Shown: piece after piece, positions 1-9,039 of the stretch
Position numbering within the stretch: the stretch's first letter is position 1
Layout: each line of letters starts with the position of its first letter
Source of the DNA: an uncultured Lachnospiraceae bacterium
GTDB taxonomy: Bacteria; Bacillota; Clostridia; Lachnospirales; Lachnospiraceae
DNA: 36,789 nt
Direction: 5' to 3'
Assembly: GCA_910577445.1 (NCBI GenBank)
Contig: CAJTMZ010000002.1
Span: 60,052 to 96,840 of the forward strand
The notes under the pieces: generated by a model
Seen by the model: the letters and a program-made list of their open reading frames with translations, nothing else
Database searches by the model: none
What the model was told of the DNA's origin: nothing
Made by a program: the position numbers and the translations under genes

Positions 1-1
1 T

Positions 2-292
2 TTCAGAGGCAGAATTAATCGTTTGAAGTATAATATTGGGGCCCGCATTGTTAAAAACGGTGTAATGCTATTAGAATTGCATATTAATCCGTCAAATGTA
101 CATACCAATCCGGACGGAGAAAAAATTACAGGAAGCCACTGGCATGTCTATAGCGAAGAATATGGAAGACTTTGGGCCTTTTCGGCTGAAAGTATTGACA
201 GTAAAAAATTTGTGGACAATACAATATTGTTTTTGGATAAATTTAATGTAATTAAGCGTCCGGCTGTTCAATTGCTCCCGGAGCTGAATTGA
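2..292 (+). CDS. Small protein of unknown function, 5' end cut by window
   Basis: The reading frame is open from base 2 to the TGA at 290-292, so 96 C-terminal residues are visible and the true start probably lies before the window; a TTG at 23 is the only plausible internal start. The visible part contains an SGxHWHxYxE-like stretch (GSHWHVYSEEYGRLW) and looks like a compact soluble alpha/beta protein without membrane segments. It resembles small proteins of the DUF6978 type that I recall beside DUF1828 proteins, but that match is from memory and uncertain. The downstream gene starts 18 bases after the stop, so the two are probably co-transcribed. The A+T-rich sequence differs from the neighbouring core genes and suggests transfer. 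No function can be assigned. Confidence 0.6.
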   Translation, partial: FRGRINRLKYNIGARIVKNGVMLLELHINPSNVHTNPDGEKITGSHWHVYSEEYGRLWAFSAESIDSKKFVDNTILFLDKFNVIKRPAVQLLPELN

Positions 293-309
293 TTTGTGGA
301 GGTGTAATC

Positions 310-1071
310 TTGAATATTCAGAAATTGATTGAGGACTATGCAGCCTGGTTAAAAAGTGAAATTACCTTTGATAAAATTGGAGAGTATTTTGAGATTACCA
401 CACCGTATCTGGATAATGCTAACGATTATATACAGATATATGTAAAGCAAGACGGCAATGGTGTCTTTTTTTCAGATGACTGCGCTACGATACACGGGCT
501 TAAAATGCATGGCTTTCAAATAAATTCGAATCGTAAACTTTATCTGGAAAAGATTTTACGCCAATATGATGTTAAGCTGAAAGGGGATGAAATGGTCACA
601 AGAGCTGCCGAAAATAATTTTGCGCAGAAAAAGCATTTATTTATTCAGGCAGTATTGAGAATAGGAGATATGTTTTCCGACCCGCAATCAAAGGAATCCT
701 CTTTCTTTTTAGACGATATTCAGGATTTTTTTGCCGAGCAGGAAATCTATTATTCCGAAAATGTGCAGTTTACAGGGATTTCTGGGTTTTCCCATAACTA
801 TGATTTTTTGTTGCAAAGAAGCAAAACAAAACCGGAGAGATTGTGTCAGGCAGTCAACAATCCAAATAATTCAAGTATGGGAAACATCCTTTTTGCGTGG
901 AATGACACAAAGCCGGCAAGAAAAAACGAGAGCCAGCTTATTGTTATTTTGAATGACCGGAATTATATGGCGAAAGGCATTGAAGACGCATTTCTAAATT
1001 ACGAAGCCAAAGTCGTTCGGTGGAGTGAACGAAACAGGGAGTCCATCATCTCCTTGCTTTCGACATATTGA
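310..1071 (+). CDS. DUF1828/DUF1829-type protein of unknown function
   Basis: This encodes 253 residues from a TTG at 310, chosen because GGAGGTG (298-304) sits 5 bases upstream; a TTG at 289 would have no ribosome site and overlap the previous gene. The N-terminal ~90 residues fit the DUF1828 pattern (YFEITTPYLD, then a VFFSDDCATIHGL segment), and the C-terminal half, with a long helix around VLRIGDMF and a strand-rich end, fits DUF1829. These families are uncharacterised and frequent in mobile or phage-related loci, by recollection. Pairing with a small upstream protein recalls two-gene defence or toxin-antitoxin modules, but nothing in the sequence proves activity. Bases 301-360 have 21 G/C of 60, well below neighbouring polC. 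A weak hairpin follows the gene. Confidence 0.7.
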   Translation: MNIQKLIEDYAAWLKSEITFDKIGEYFEITTPYLDNANDYIQIYVKQDGNGVFFSDDCATIHGLKMHGFQINSNRKLYLEKILRQYDVKLKGDEMVTRAAENNFAQKKHLFIQAVLRIGDMFSDPQSKESSFFLDDIQDFFAEQEIYYSENVQFTGISGFSHNYDFLLQRSKTKPERLCQAVNNPNNSSMGNILFAWNDTKPARKNESQLIVILNDRNYMAKGIEDAFLNYEAKVVRWSERNRESIISLLSTY

Positions 1072-1111
1072 GTATTTTAAAATGAACTAAGTGTAAATGC
1101 AGTTTCCTTAT

Positions 1112-1145
1112 AAAAATGCTTCGACGCCTAGCGCTTTTGTTTTTA
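1112..1145 (+). terminator. Weak candidate terminator after the DUF1828-type gene
   Basis: An imperfect stem pairs AAAATGC with GCGCTTTT (one mismatch and one G-T pair), followed by a TGTTTTTA tract. It lies between the accessory pair and the ispG promoter, where a terminator would be expected, but the stem is poor. Confidence 0.3.
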
Positions 1146-1157
1146 AAGTGCTCTAAC

Positions 1158-1186
1158 TTGCTATTTCTAACTGATTGGAATATAAT
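1158..1186 (+). promoter_or_regulatory. Sigma-A type promoter for ispG
   Basis: TTGCTA (1158-1163) and TATAAT (1181-1186) are separated by exactly 17 bases, about 85 bases before the ispG start. It implies that ispG-polC can be transcribed independently of the pair upstream. Confidence 0.7.
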
Positions 1187-1271
1187 CACTTTATTGCAGC
1201 AAACGCCCTATGGGCCAAACGCTTTTCGGCTTATTATAAGTGATGCATGATGCCGGTGCAAAGGAGGAGAA

Positions 1272-2327
1272 ATGACCAGAGAACAAACGAGAGTAATCAG
1301 GATTGGCGAGCGGGTAATCGGAGGCGGAAATCCTGTTTTGATACAGTCTATGACCAATACCAGAACAGAGGACGTGGAGGCCACGGTGGCCCAGATACAT
1401 GCTTTGGAGAAAGCGGGATGTGAAATAATCAGGTGTACGGTGCCGGCTTCAGAGGCTGCTAAGGCGGTGGGGGAAATCAAAAAGAGAATTTCCATACCCC
1501 TTGTGGCGGATATTCATTTCGACTACAGGATGGCGATTGCGGCTATGGAGAACGGCGCTGATAAAATCAGAATCAATCCGGGAAATATCGGAGGAAAGGA
1601 TAAGGTGGCGGCAGTGGTGTCTGCTGCCAGAGAAAGAAATATTCCTATCCGAGTGGGGGTAAACAGCGGTTCACTGGAAAAGGAACTGGTGGAAAAATAC
1701 CGCGGCGTGACGGCGGAAGGACTGGTGGAGAGCGCCCTTGACAAGGTGGGGATGATAGAGGAGCTGGGATATGAAAATCTGGTAATCAGCATCAAATCCT
1801 CCGACGTGATGATGTGCGTAAAGGCGCACGAACTGCTGGCGGAAAAGACGGACTATCCGCTGCATGTGGGGATTACGGAAGCGGGAACGATTTTCAGCGG
1901 CAATATCAAATCCTCCGTGGGCCTTGCCCTGATTTTAAATCAGGGAATCGGAGACACTATCCGTGTGTCTTTAACCGGCGACCCGGTTCAGGAAATCAAA
2001 TCGGCGAAGCTGATTTTAAAAACGCTGGGGCTTCGCAAGGGGGGCATTGAGGTGGTTTCCTGCCCTACCTGCGGGAGAACGAAAATCGATTTGATTGGGC
2101 TTGCCAATCAGGTGGAGGATATGGTTTCACAGTTTCCTTTGGATATCAAGGTCGCGGTTATGGGCTGCGCGGTGAACGGACCCGGAGAAGCTAAGGAAGC
2201 GGATATCGGAATTGCCGGAGGTATCGGGGAAGGGCTCCTTATTAAAAAGGGAGAGATTATTAAGAAGGTTCCGGAAGGAGAGCTGCTTTCTGTTTTGCGA
2301 GAGGAGCTGGCCCATTGGAACGATTAA
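1272..2327 (+). CDS. ispG: 4-hydroxy-3-methylbut-2-enyl diphosphate synthase (IspG/GcpE)
   Basis: IspG converts 2-C-methylerythritol cyclodiphosphate to HMBPP, the penultimate step of the MEP isoprenoid pathway in the cytoplasm, using a [4Fe-4S] cluster. The 351-residue protein has the usual bacterial length without the plant-type insert. The N-terminal part is the TIM barrel (IQSMTNT near 24-30, VADIHFDYR near 78-86); the C-terminal part carries the cluster ligands Cys264, Cys267 (CPTCGR) and Cys299, with Glu306 in NGPGEA as the expected fourth ligand. AAGGAGGAG sits just before the ATG. It has its own promoter and precedes polC by about 30 bases. In related Clostridia it usually follows dxr and rseP; here an accessory pair lies directly upstream. 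Confidence 0.97.
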   Translation: MTREQTRVIRIGERVIGGGNPVLIQSMTNTRTEDVEATVAQIHALEKAGCEIIRCTVPASEAAKAVGEIKKRISIPLVADIHFDYRMAIAAMENGADKIRINPGNIGGKDKVAAVVSAARERNIPIRVGVNSGSLEKELVEKYRGVTAEGLVESALDKVGMIEELGYENLVISIKSSDVMMCVKAHELLAEKTDYPLHVGITEAGTIFSGNIKSSVGLALILNQGIGDTIRVSLTGDPVQEIKSAKLILKTLGLRKGGIEVVSCPTCGRTKIDLIGLANQVEDMVSQFPLDIKVAVMGCAVNGPGEAKEADIGIAGGIGEGLLIKKGEIIKKVPEGELLSVLREELAHWND

Positions 2328-2357
2328 AAGTCAGGTTGCTTCGGCATGGAGGAGAAT

Positions 2358-5300
2358 ATGGCGAAACAGTTTTTTGACGTGTTCCCATCTTTGAAGCTGG
2401 AGAAGAAGATACAGGATTTATTTGAGCAGGTCATGGTGGAAAAGGTGTCCGCCACGAAACGGGGGGATTATATCCGGGCTACGGTGTCCTGCGATTATCT
2501 GATTCCGAAGGAAATGGTTTTCAAGGTTGAGACAGAGATAAAAAAGCAGTTTTTTTCCGGCTACAATATGCAGGTAAAGCTGTACGAGCGTTTCCGGCTG
2601 TCAGGGCAGTATACCCCCGAAAAGCTGATGAATGTATATAAGGACAGTATCCTGCTGGAACTGCGGCAGCACAGTCCTGTGGAATATCATCTGTTTAAGG
2701 GAGCGGATATTGACTTTTCCGGCGGCGAAGAGATAGGGCTGACCATAGAGGACACCGTACTCGGAAAGAGCAAGGCGGCGGAACTTTGCCGGATTATGGA
2801 AAAAATCTTCAACGACAGGTGCGGTTTTTCCGTTCATTGCCAGATTCATTATAAAGAAATCAAAGTACGGGAGCGGGAGGAGGAAGTTGTAAAGATTTCC
2901 TATCCGGCAGCAGCGTCAGAGGCCGGCGAAAAGAGTGCGGAGACGCCAAAGAGGCCGATAGCGGCCGGAGAGCCGAAAGCTGCGAAAACGGCGGAATCAG
3001 GCGGGAGCGTTTCCCAGTTTCCCGGAAACGGCGAAAAAAGAGGAATCAGACGGGGAGAATTCGGGAAAGGAAACAAAGGCGAGTTCAAGAGAGCGCTTAA
3101 GCGTTCGGACAATCCGGACGTTATTTACGGAAGGGATTTTGAGGAGGAGGCCATTCCCATTGAAGACGTAATAGGTGAAATGGGGGAAGTGGTTATCCGG
3201 GGAAAAATTATCAACCTGGATTCCAGAGAAATCCGAAATGAAAAAACGATTATTATGTTTGACGTGACGGATTTTACCGACACGATGACGGTCAAACTGT
3301 TTATACATAAAGAACAGATGAGCGAGCTGACGGCAGGAATCCAGAAAGGCGCTTTTATCAAGCTCAAAGGGGTCCCGACCATCGACAGGTTTGACAACGA
3401 GCTGACCTTTGGTTCCCTTGCGGGCGTAAAAAAAATACCGGATTTCACGGTATCGCGCAGCGATAAAAGCGCTAAGAAAAGGGTGGAACTGCACTGCCAC
3501 ACCAAGATGAGCGATATGGACGGGGTGTCCGAAGTGAAGGACATTGTAAAGAGAGCCTATAAATGGGGGCATCCCGCCATTGCGATAACGGACCACGGAG
3601 TGGTGCAGTCTTTCCCTGATGCCAACCATGTGTGGGAGGATTTGTGGAAGGCGGAAAAGGCAAAGAGAAAGGAAGCGGGAGAAGAAAACCCGGACAAACA
3701 GGACTTTTTTAAGATAATATACGGCATGGAGGCTTATCTGGTGGATGACCTCCAGGAGATTGTAACCGGTGAAAGCGGACAGGACTTTCACGGGGATTTT
3801 GTGGTGTTCGACATAGAGACCACAGGATTTTCGCCTGTGAATAACCGGATTATTGAAATCGGAGCGGTAAAGGTTTCCGAGGGAGAAATTGTGGACAGGT
3901 TTTCGGCCTTTGTGAATCCGGACGTGCCGATTCCCTTTGAGATTGTAAAGCTGACTGGAATTACGGACGATATGGTGAGCGGCGCGCCTTTTATTGATTC
4001 CGTGCTGCCCGAATTTCTTGATTTCTGCGGCGACGCGGTACTGGTGGCCCACAACGCGGGATTTGACATGAGTTTTATCAAAGAAAACGCGCTGCGGCAG
4101 AAGATAGAAAAGCAGTTTGTTTATGTGGATACGGTGGCGATAGCGAGAATCCTTCTCCCCCATCAGGCAAAGCATACGTTAGACGCGGTGGCAAAGACGC
4201 TGGGCATTTCCCTTGAAAACCATCACCGGGCGGTGGACGACGCGGAGGCGACGGCTGAAATCTTTGTGAAATTTATTCCCATGCTGAAGGAAAACGGCGT
4301 GGATACGCTGGCGAAATTAAACGCAATGGGAGATTCCAGCCCGGAACTTGTAAAAAGGCTGCCCTCTTACCATGCCATTATTCTGGCGGAAAATAATATC
4401 GGGCGGGAAAATCTGTACGCGCTCGTGTCGGAATCCCATCTGACTTATTTCAGCAAAAGGCCCAGAGTCCCCAAAAGTTTTCTGATGAAACACAGGGAAG
4501 GGCTGATTTTGTGGAGCGCCTGTGAGGCGGGGGAGCTTTACAGGGCCCTTTTAGACGGAAAGGCGGATTCGGAAATCGCCAGGATTGTAAATTTTTACGA
4601 TTATCTGGAAATCCAGCCTGTGGGAAACAATGAGTTTATGATTTCTTCGGAAAAGATATCCGTTATTAACAGCAGGGAGGATATCATGGATATGAACCGC
4701 CGGATTGTGACGCTGGGAGAACAGTTCGGAAAACCGGTGGTGGCCACCTGCGACGTTCATTTCCTGGACCCCGGGGACGAGGTATACCGCAGAATTATCA
4801 TGGCGGGCAAACATTTCGCGGATGCGGATAACCAGGCGCCTTTATACCTTCGGACTACGGAGGAAATGCTGGAAGAATTTTCCTATCTTGGGAGCGAGAA
4901 GGCGGAGGAAGTGGTGATTACCAATACCGTGAAAATCGCGGACAGGATTGACGTGATGGCGCCGGTGCGTCCCGACAAATGTCCTCCGGTAATTCCCGAC
5001 AGCGACAAGACACTTAAGGATATCTGCTATAAGCGGGCCCACGAACTGTACGGGGAAAAGCTGCCCGAAATAGTGGAAAAACGTTTGGAAAAGGAGCTAA
5101 ACTCTATTATTACAAACGGTTTTGCGGTGATGTATATCATAGCACAGAAGCTGGTGTGGAAGTCTGTGGAGGACGGTTATCTGGTGGGGTCGCGAGGTTC
5201 CGTAGGCTCTTCTCTGGTGGCCTTTATGGCGGGAATTACGGAGGTAAACTCTCTGAGCGCCCATTACAGGTGCCCGGGCTGTTTTTACTGCGATTTCGAT

Positions 5301-6875
5301 TCGCCGGAGGTGAGGGCAAGCGCGGGAAACGCGGGGTGCGATTTGCCAGATAAAATATGTCCGGTCTGCGGGAAGCCTCTGGTGAAGGACGGGTTTGACA
5401 TCCCTTTCGAGACATTCCTTGGTTTCAAGGGGGACAAGGAGCCGGATATCGACCTTAATTTTTCCGGGGAATATCAGAGTAAGGCTCATAAATATACGGA
5501 AGTGATTTTCGGGGCGGGACAGACCTACCGGGCCGGGACCATTGCAACGCTGGCGGATAAGACGGCATACGGCTATGTAAAGAATTATTATGAGGAGAGG
5601 GGAAACCGAAAAAGGGTCTGCGAGATTAACCGGATTGTAGGGGGCTGTACGGGAATCAGGAGGAGCACCGGCCAGCATCCCGGCGGAATCATTGTGCTTC
5701 CCATGGGGGAAGACATCAATTCCTTTACGCCGGTGCAGCATCCCGCCAACGATATGACGACGGATATTGTGACCACTCATTTTGATTACCACTCCATTGA
5801 CCATAACCTGTTAAAGCTCGATATTCTGGGCCATGATGACCCTACCATGATACGAATGCTGCAGGACCTGACGGGAATCGACCCCACGAAAATTCCGCTG
5901 GACGACGCCAAAGTCATGTCCCTGTTCCAGGATACCTCCGCGCTGGGGATTACGCCGGAGCAGATTGACGGTTGCCCGCTGGGTTCTCTTGGCGTGCCGG
6001 AGTTCGGTACGGAATTTGTTATTCAGATGCTTTTGGACACGAAGCCTCAGAAGCTTTCCGATTTGATTCGGATTTCCGGGCTGGGGCATGGAACGGACGT
6101 CTGGCTGGGCAATGCACAGACATTGATTTTAGACGGAAAGGCCACCATTTCAACGGCAATCTGCTGCCGTGATGACATTATGATTTACCTGATTAATCAG
6201 GGAGTGGACAGCGCCCTTTCTTTTACCATTATGGAAAGCGTCCGTAAAGGAAAAGGCTTAAAGCCGGAGTGGGAAGCGGCTATGAAAGAAAAGGATGTGC
6301 CGGACTGGTACATCTGGTCCTGCAAAAAAATCAAGTACATGTTCCCTAAGGCCCACGCGGCGGCATACGTGATGATGGCATGGCGGATTGCCTATTGCAA
6401 AATTTACTATCCGCTGGCTTACTATGCCTCTTACTTTTCCATCAGGGCTTCGGCCTTTTCCTATGTGATTATGTGCCAGGGGCAGAAGCATCTGGAAAGC
6501 GTGATGGCGGACTATAAGCAGAGAAGCGAGAGCCTGACGAAAAAGGAGCAGGACACCGTTAAGGATATGAAAATTGTGCAGGAAATGTATGCCAGAGGGT
6601 TTGAGTTTGTACCCATAGATATTTTCAGCGCGCACTCGCGGAATTTCCAGATAGTGGGAGACAAGCTGATGCCGTCTTTAAACAGTATTGACGGCTTGGG
6701 GGAGAAGGCGGCGGACGCCATAGTGGAGGCGGCAAAAGACGGCCCTTTTCTCTCCAAGGACGATTTCCGGGAAAGAACCAAGGCGTCCAAGACGGTGGTT
6801 GATATGATGGCGGATTTGAATCTTTTGGGAGATTTACCGGAATCCAACCAAATCAGTCTGTTTGATTTTGTATAA
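2358..6875 (+). CDS. polC: DNA polymerase III alpha subunit, PolC type
   Basis: PolC is the leading-strand replicase of low-GC Gram-positive bacteria. I place the start at ATG 2358 (1505 residues) because GGAGGAG at 2348-2354 precedes it, whereas an in-frame ATG at 2346 overlaps that site and lacks one of its own. Order of domains: N-terminal domain, a low-complexity Ala/Gly/Lys linker near 175-235, an OB fold near 250-370, PHP domain (ELHCHTKMSDMDG near 380), a DEDDh proofreading exonuclease inserted in PHP (FDIETTG with Asp485; HHRAVDDAEA later), a zinc-binding cluster (CPGCFYC near 972, then CPVC), and the palm with PDIDLNFSGEYQ (Asp1030, Asp1032) and LDILGHDD. All expected catalytic motifs are present. 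It is somewhat longer than the Bacillus enzyme, mostly through the linker. Confidence 0.98.
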   Translation: MAKQFFDVFPSLKLEKKIQDLFEQVMVEKVSATKRGDYIRATVSCDYLIPKEMVFKVETEIKKQFFSGYNMQVKLYERFRLSGQYTPEKLMNVYKDSILLELRQHSPVEYHLFKGADIDFSGGEEIGLTIEDTVLGKSKAAELCRIMEKIFNDRCGFSVHCQIHYKEIKVREREEEVVKISYPAAASEAGEKSAETPKRPIAAGEPKAAKTAESGGSVSQFPGNGEKRGIRRGEFGKGNKGEFKRALKRSDNPDVIYGRDFEEEAIPIEDVIGEMGEVVIRGKIINLDSREIRNEKTIIMFDVTDFTDTMTVKLFIHKEQMSELTAGIQKGAFIKLKGVPTIDRFDNELTFGSLAGVKKIPDFTVSRSDKSAKKRVELHCHTKMSDMDGVSEVKDIVKRAYKWGHPAIAITDHGVVQSFPDANHVWEDLWKAEKAKRKEAGEENPDKQDFFKIIYGMEAYLVDDLQEIVTGESGQDFHGDFVVFDIETTGFSPVNNRIIEIGAVKVSEGEIVDRFSAFVNPDVPIPFEIVKLTGITDDMVSGAPFIDSVLPEFLDFCGDAVLVAHNAGFDMSFIKENALRQKIEKQFVYVDTVAIARILLPHQAKHTLDAVAKTLGISLENHHRAVDDAEATAEIFVKFIPMLKENGVDTLAKLNAMGDSSPELVKRLPSYHAIILAENNIGRENLYALVSESHLTYFSKRPRVPKSFLMKHREGLILWSACEAGELYRALLDGKADSEIARIVNFYDYLEIQPVGNNEFMISSEKISVINSREDIMDMNRRIVTLGEQFGKPVVATCDVHFLDPGDEVYRRIIMAGKHFADADNQAPLYLRTTEEMLEEFSYLGSEKAEEVVITNTVKIADRIDVMAPVRPDKCPPVIPDSDKTLKDICYKRAHELYGEKLPEIVEKRLEKELNSIITNGFAVMYIIAQKLVWKSVEDGYLVGSRGSVGSSLVAFMAGITEVNSLSAHYRCPGCFYCDFDSPEVRASAGNAGCDLPDKICPVCGKPLVKDGFDIPFETFLGFKGDKEPDIDLNFSGEYQSKAHKYTEVIFGAGQTYRAGTIATLADKTAYGYVKNYYEERGNRKRVCEINRIVGGCTGIRRSTGQHPGGIIVLPMGEDINSFTPVQHPANDMTTDIVTTHFDYHSIDHNLLKLDILGHDDPTMIRMLQDLTGIDPTKIPLDDAKVMSLFQDTSALGITPEQIDGCPLGSLGVPEFGTEFVIQMLLDTKPQKLSDLIRISGLGHGTDVWLGNAQTLILDGKATISTAICCRDDIMIYLINQGVDSALSFTIMESVRKGKGLKPEWEAAMKEKDVPDWYIWSCKKIKYMFPKAHAAAYVMMAWRIAYCKIYYPLAYYASYFSIRASAFSYVIMCQGQKHLESVMADYKQRSESLTKKEQDTVKDMKIVQEMYARGFEFVPIDIFSAHSRNFQIVGDKLMPSLNSIDGLGEKAADAIVEAAKDGPFLSKDDFRERTKASKTVVDMMADLNLLGDLPESNQISLFDFV

Positions 6876-6917
6876 ATGCGGTAAGGATGGAACCGCAAAG
6901 AAGGAGGAAGAAAATTT

Positions 6918-7970
6918 ATGCGATATCCGGAATTTTTAAAGGAAAAGGGAACAATAGGTTTTGTAGCGCCGTCGTTTGGATGTGAAATCGAGCCGTACAG
7001 GACAGCCTTTGACAACGCCCTGAAAAAATGGGCGGCTATGGGCTATGGGCTTGATTTGGGGCCGAACTGCTATGCCGGGAAGGGTATCGGCATCAGCAAT
7101 ACCCCAGAAGAATGCGGAAGGGAACTGACGGATTATTATGTAAGCCAAAATAATGACTGTCTGATTTCCTGCGGCGGCGGGGAACTGATGTGTGAAATTT
7201 TAGAGCATGTGGACTTTGAAGCCATAAAAAAGGCCGCTCCCAAGTGGTACATGGGATATTCGGACAATACCAATATGACCTTTCTTCTGGCGACCTTGTG
7301 CGATGTGGCGGCTATTTACGGTCCCTGCGCGGCAACCTTTGGAATGGAGCCGTGGCATCCGGCGGTGAACGATGCCATGGAAATTCTAAGAGGGAAAAAG
7401 CAGAGGGTAAACAGCTACGAAAAGTGGGAGAAAGAAGGGCTTGAGGACGCCCTTGCGCCTTATCAGTGCACGGAGCCTCTTGCGCTTCGGGCGTGGCGGC
7501 CGGCAGAGAATCAGCCTTCAGAGAACCAGATGGAAAAAACGGACGAGGCAGTGATGAAAGGACGGCTGATTGGCGGATGCATGGACTGTCTTGTGACGTT
7601 TTTGGGCACTAAGTTTGACAGAGTAGGGGAATTTCTGGAAAAATATAAGGAGGACGGCTTTATCTGGTTTCTGGAAGCCTGCGACCTCAACGTTTTCGGA
7701 ATAAGGAGAGCCATGTGGCAGATGGAACATGCCGGGTGGTTTCAGTATGTGAAGGGCTTTTTGATTGGCCGGCCTCTTTGCAACGGGCAGGAAATGATAG
7801 GGCTTGACCAGTATGAAGCGGTGCTTCAGACGGTGCGCCGGCATAACGTTCCTGTGATTATGGACGCGGATTTGGGGCATCTTCCGCCGATGATGCCGCT
7901 TGTCACCGGAAGCATGGCGGAAATTAAAATGGAAAAAGGAAAACTGGAAGTTGCAATGGAGTATAAATAA
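6918..7970 (+). CDS. S66-family peptidase (LD-carboxypeptidase / MccF-like)
   Basis: Family S66 serine peptidases either trim murein tetrapeptides (LD-carboxypeptidase) or cleave microcin C-type aminoacyl-nucleotides (MccF immunity). The 350-residue protein shows the family layout: KGTIGFVAPS at the N-terminus, the nucleophile Ser115 in GYSDNT, Glu253 in FLEACD and His321 in DADLGHLPP, giving the Ser-Glu-His triad. There is no signal peptide or membrane segment, so it acts in the cytoplasm. AGGAGGA at 6902-6908 supports the ATG. It lies 42 bases after polC and ends one base before the YitT-type gene starts, suggesting co-transcription. No microcin genes are nearby. The longer loop at about 160-215 resembles the MccF branch more than short murein recyclers, but the substrate cannot be decided. 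Confidence 0.9.
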   Translation: MRYPEFLKEKGTIGFVAPSFGCEIEPYRTAFDNALKKWAAMGYGLDLGPNCYAGKGIGISNTPEECGRELTDYYVSQNNDCLISCGGGELMCEILEHVDFEAIKKAAPKWYMGYSDNTNMTFLLATLCDVAAIYGPCAATFGMEPWHPAVNDAMEILRGKKQRVNSYEKWEKEGLEDALAPYQCTEPLALRAWRPAENQPSENQMEKTDEAVMKGRLIGGCMDCLVTFLGTKFDRVGEFLEKYKEDGFIWFLEACDLNVFGIRRAMWQMEHAGWFQYVKGFLIGRPLCNGQEMIGLDQYEAVLQTVRRHNVPVIMDADLGHLPPMMPLVTGSMAEIKMEKGKLEVAMEYK

Positions 7971-7971
7971 G

Positions 7972-8862
7972 ATGGAAAATCAGTCTTTAATCAATAATAA
8001 AATCAGTCAGTCAGTCTTTAAAGAAGCAAGGAGACTTTTTATGATAACGGCCGGGGCGTGCATCATGGCCATTAATATAAAAAGTTTTATCCGTGCGGGG
8101 AATCTGGTGCCGGGCGGCTTTAACGGTATCACATTGCTGCTTCAGCAGATTGGAAAGGCCTTTTTTGACGTGGAAGTGCCATTTACTCTGATAAACCTGC
8201 TGCTCAATGCCGTTCCGGTGTTTATCAGCTTCAGGTTTATCGGCAAAAAGTTTACCCTGTATTCCTGCCTGATGATTGGGTTATCCTCCGTTTTAACGGA
8301 TATTCTGCCGGGATATCCGGTGACCCAGGATACGCTTCTTGTCTGTGTGTTCGGCGGTATCATTAACGCTTTTGCCATCAGTCTGTGCCTGAAAGCGGGA
8401 GCCACCAGCGGGGGAACGGACTTTATCGCGATTTTCTTTTCCGAAAAGTTCGGAATAGACACCTTTAATTATATTTTTGTGGGCAACGTTATCGTTATTT
8501 TGATTGCCGGCGGACTGTTTGGATGGGACGAAGCCCTGTATTCGATTATCTTCCAGTTCACCTCCACACAGATGCTTCACATGCTGTATAAGCGCTATCA
8601 AAAACAGACGTTATTTATTATCACGGCAAAGCCGGAGGAGGTTTATCAGGAGATAAAGAACATCACGAACCACGACGCCACTTTATTTAAGGGAACCGGC
8701 TGTTACAGGAAGCACGAATGCAACATGCTTTATTCCGTGGTGGGAAGCGACGAGATTCACAAGGTGGTGACAAAAATCAAAGAAATTGACGGCCAGGCGT
8801 TTATCAACATTATGAAGACCGAGCAGATAACGGGAAGATTTTATAAACGTCCCAACGACTGA
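7972..8862 (+). CDS. YitT family membrane protein (DUF161 plus DUF2179)
   Basis: The protein is 296 residues from ATG 7972, which starts one base after the previous stop; GGAG at 7958-7961 is the likely ribosome site. An open frame extends upstream but lies inside the preceding gene. The N-terminal ~200 residues form several hydrophobic segments with the family motifs NLVPGGFNGI and GATSGGTDFIA, and the C-terminal ~85 residues are a soluble DUF2179 domain (LFIITAKPEEVYQEI onward, then a second alpha/beta half). The family is common in Firmicutes, often in several copies per genome; its transport substrate is not established. It is transcribed with the S66 peptidase. Confidence 0.93.
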   Translation: MENQSLINNKISQSVFKEARRLFMITAGACIMAINIKSFIRAGNLVPGGFNGITLLLQQIGKAFFDVEVPFTLINLLLNAVPVFISFRFIGKKFTLYSCLMIGLSSVLTDILPGYPVTQDTLLVCVFGGIINAFAISLCLKAGATSGGTDFIAIFFSEKFGIDTFNYIFVGNVIVILIAGGLFGWDEALYSIIFQFTSTQMLHMLYKRYQKQTLFIITAKPEEVYQEIKNITNHDATLFKGTGCYRKHECNMLYSVVGSDEIHKVVTKIKEIDGQAFINIMKTEQITGRFYKRPND

Positions 8863-8925
8863 GCGGTTTTGCATATTCCGGCAGCCATTTCTGCCAATTG
8901 ACAAAAATCGTGCGATGAATGACAG

Positions 8926-8954
8926 TTGAAGTGACATATCATGTTCCTTATAAT
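8926..8954 (+). promoter_or_regulatory. Sigma-A type promoter for the Spo0A-like gene
   Basis: TTGAAG (8926-8931) and TATAAT (8949-8954) are spaced by 17 bases. An ATTGACAAA at 8897-8905 matches 8 of 9 positions of the Spo0A box complement (TTYGACAAA), and a 10-bp palindrome CAGTGCACTG lies in the leader at 8995-9004; neither is proven to be an operator. Confidence 0.65.
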
Positions 8955-9039
8955 AGATTTGTAGCAATATTTGCGGAATCAGCGAAGGCTATTGCAGTGC
9001 ACTGTAAGGGCCGAAGCGGAACTATTAATGGAGGGAACA

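Noticed and set aside
2997..4175. A 392-codon open frame on the - strand
   Set aside because: It lies wholly inside polC, opposite its conserved PHP and exonuclease domains, and its translation has no recognisable domain. It is a shadow of the real gene.
5097..5804. A 235-codon open frame on the - strand
   Set aside because: It is opposite the conserved zinc and palm region of polC and has the composition of an antisense shadow.
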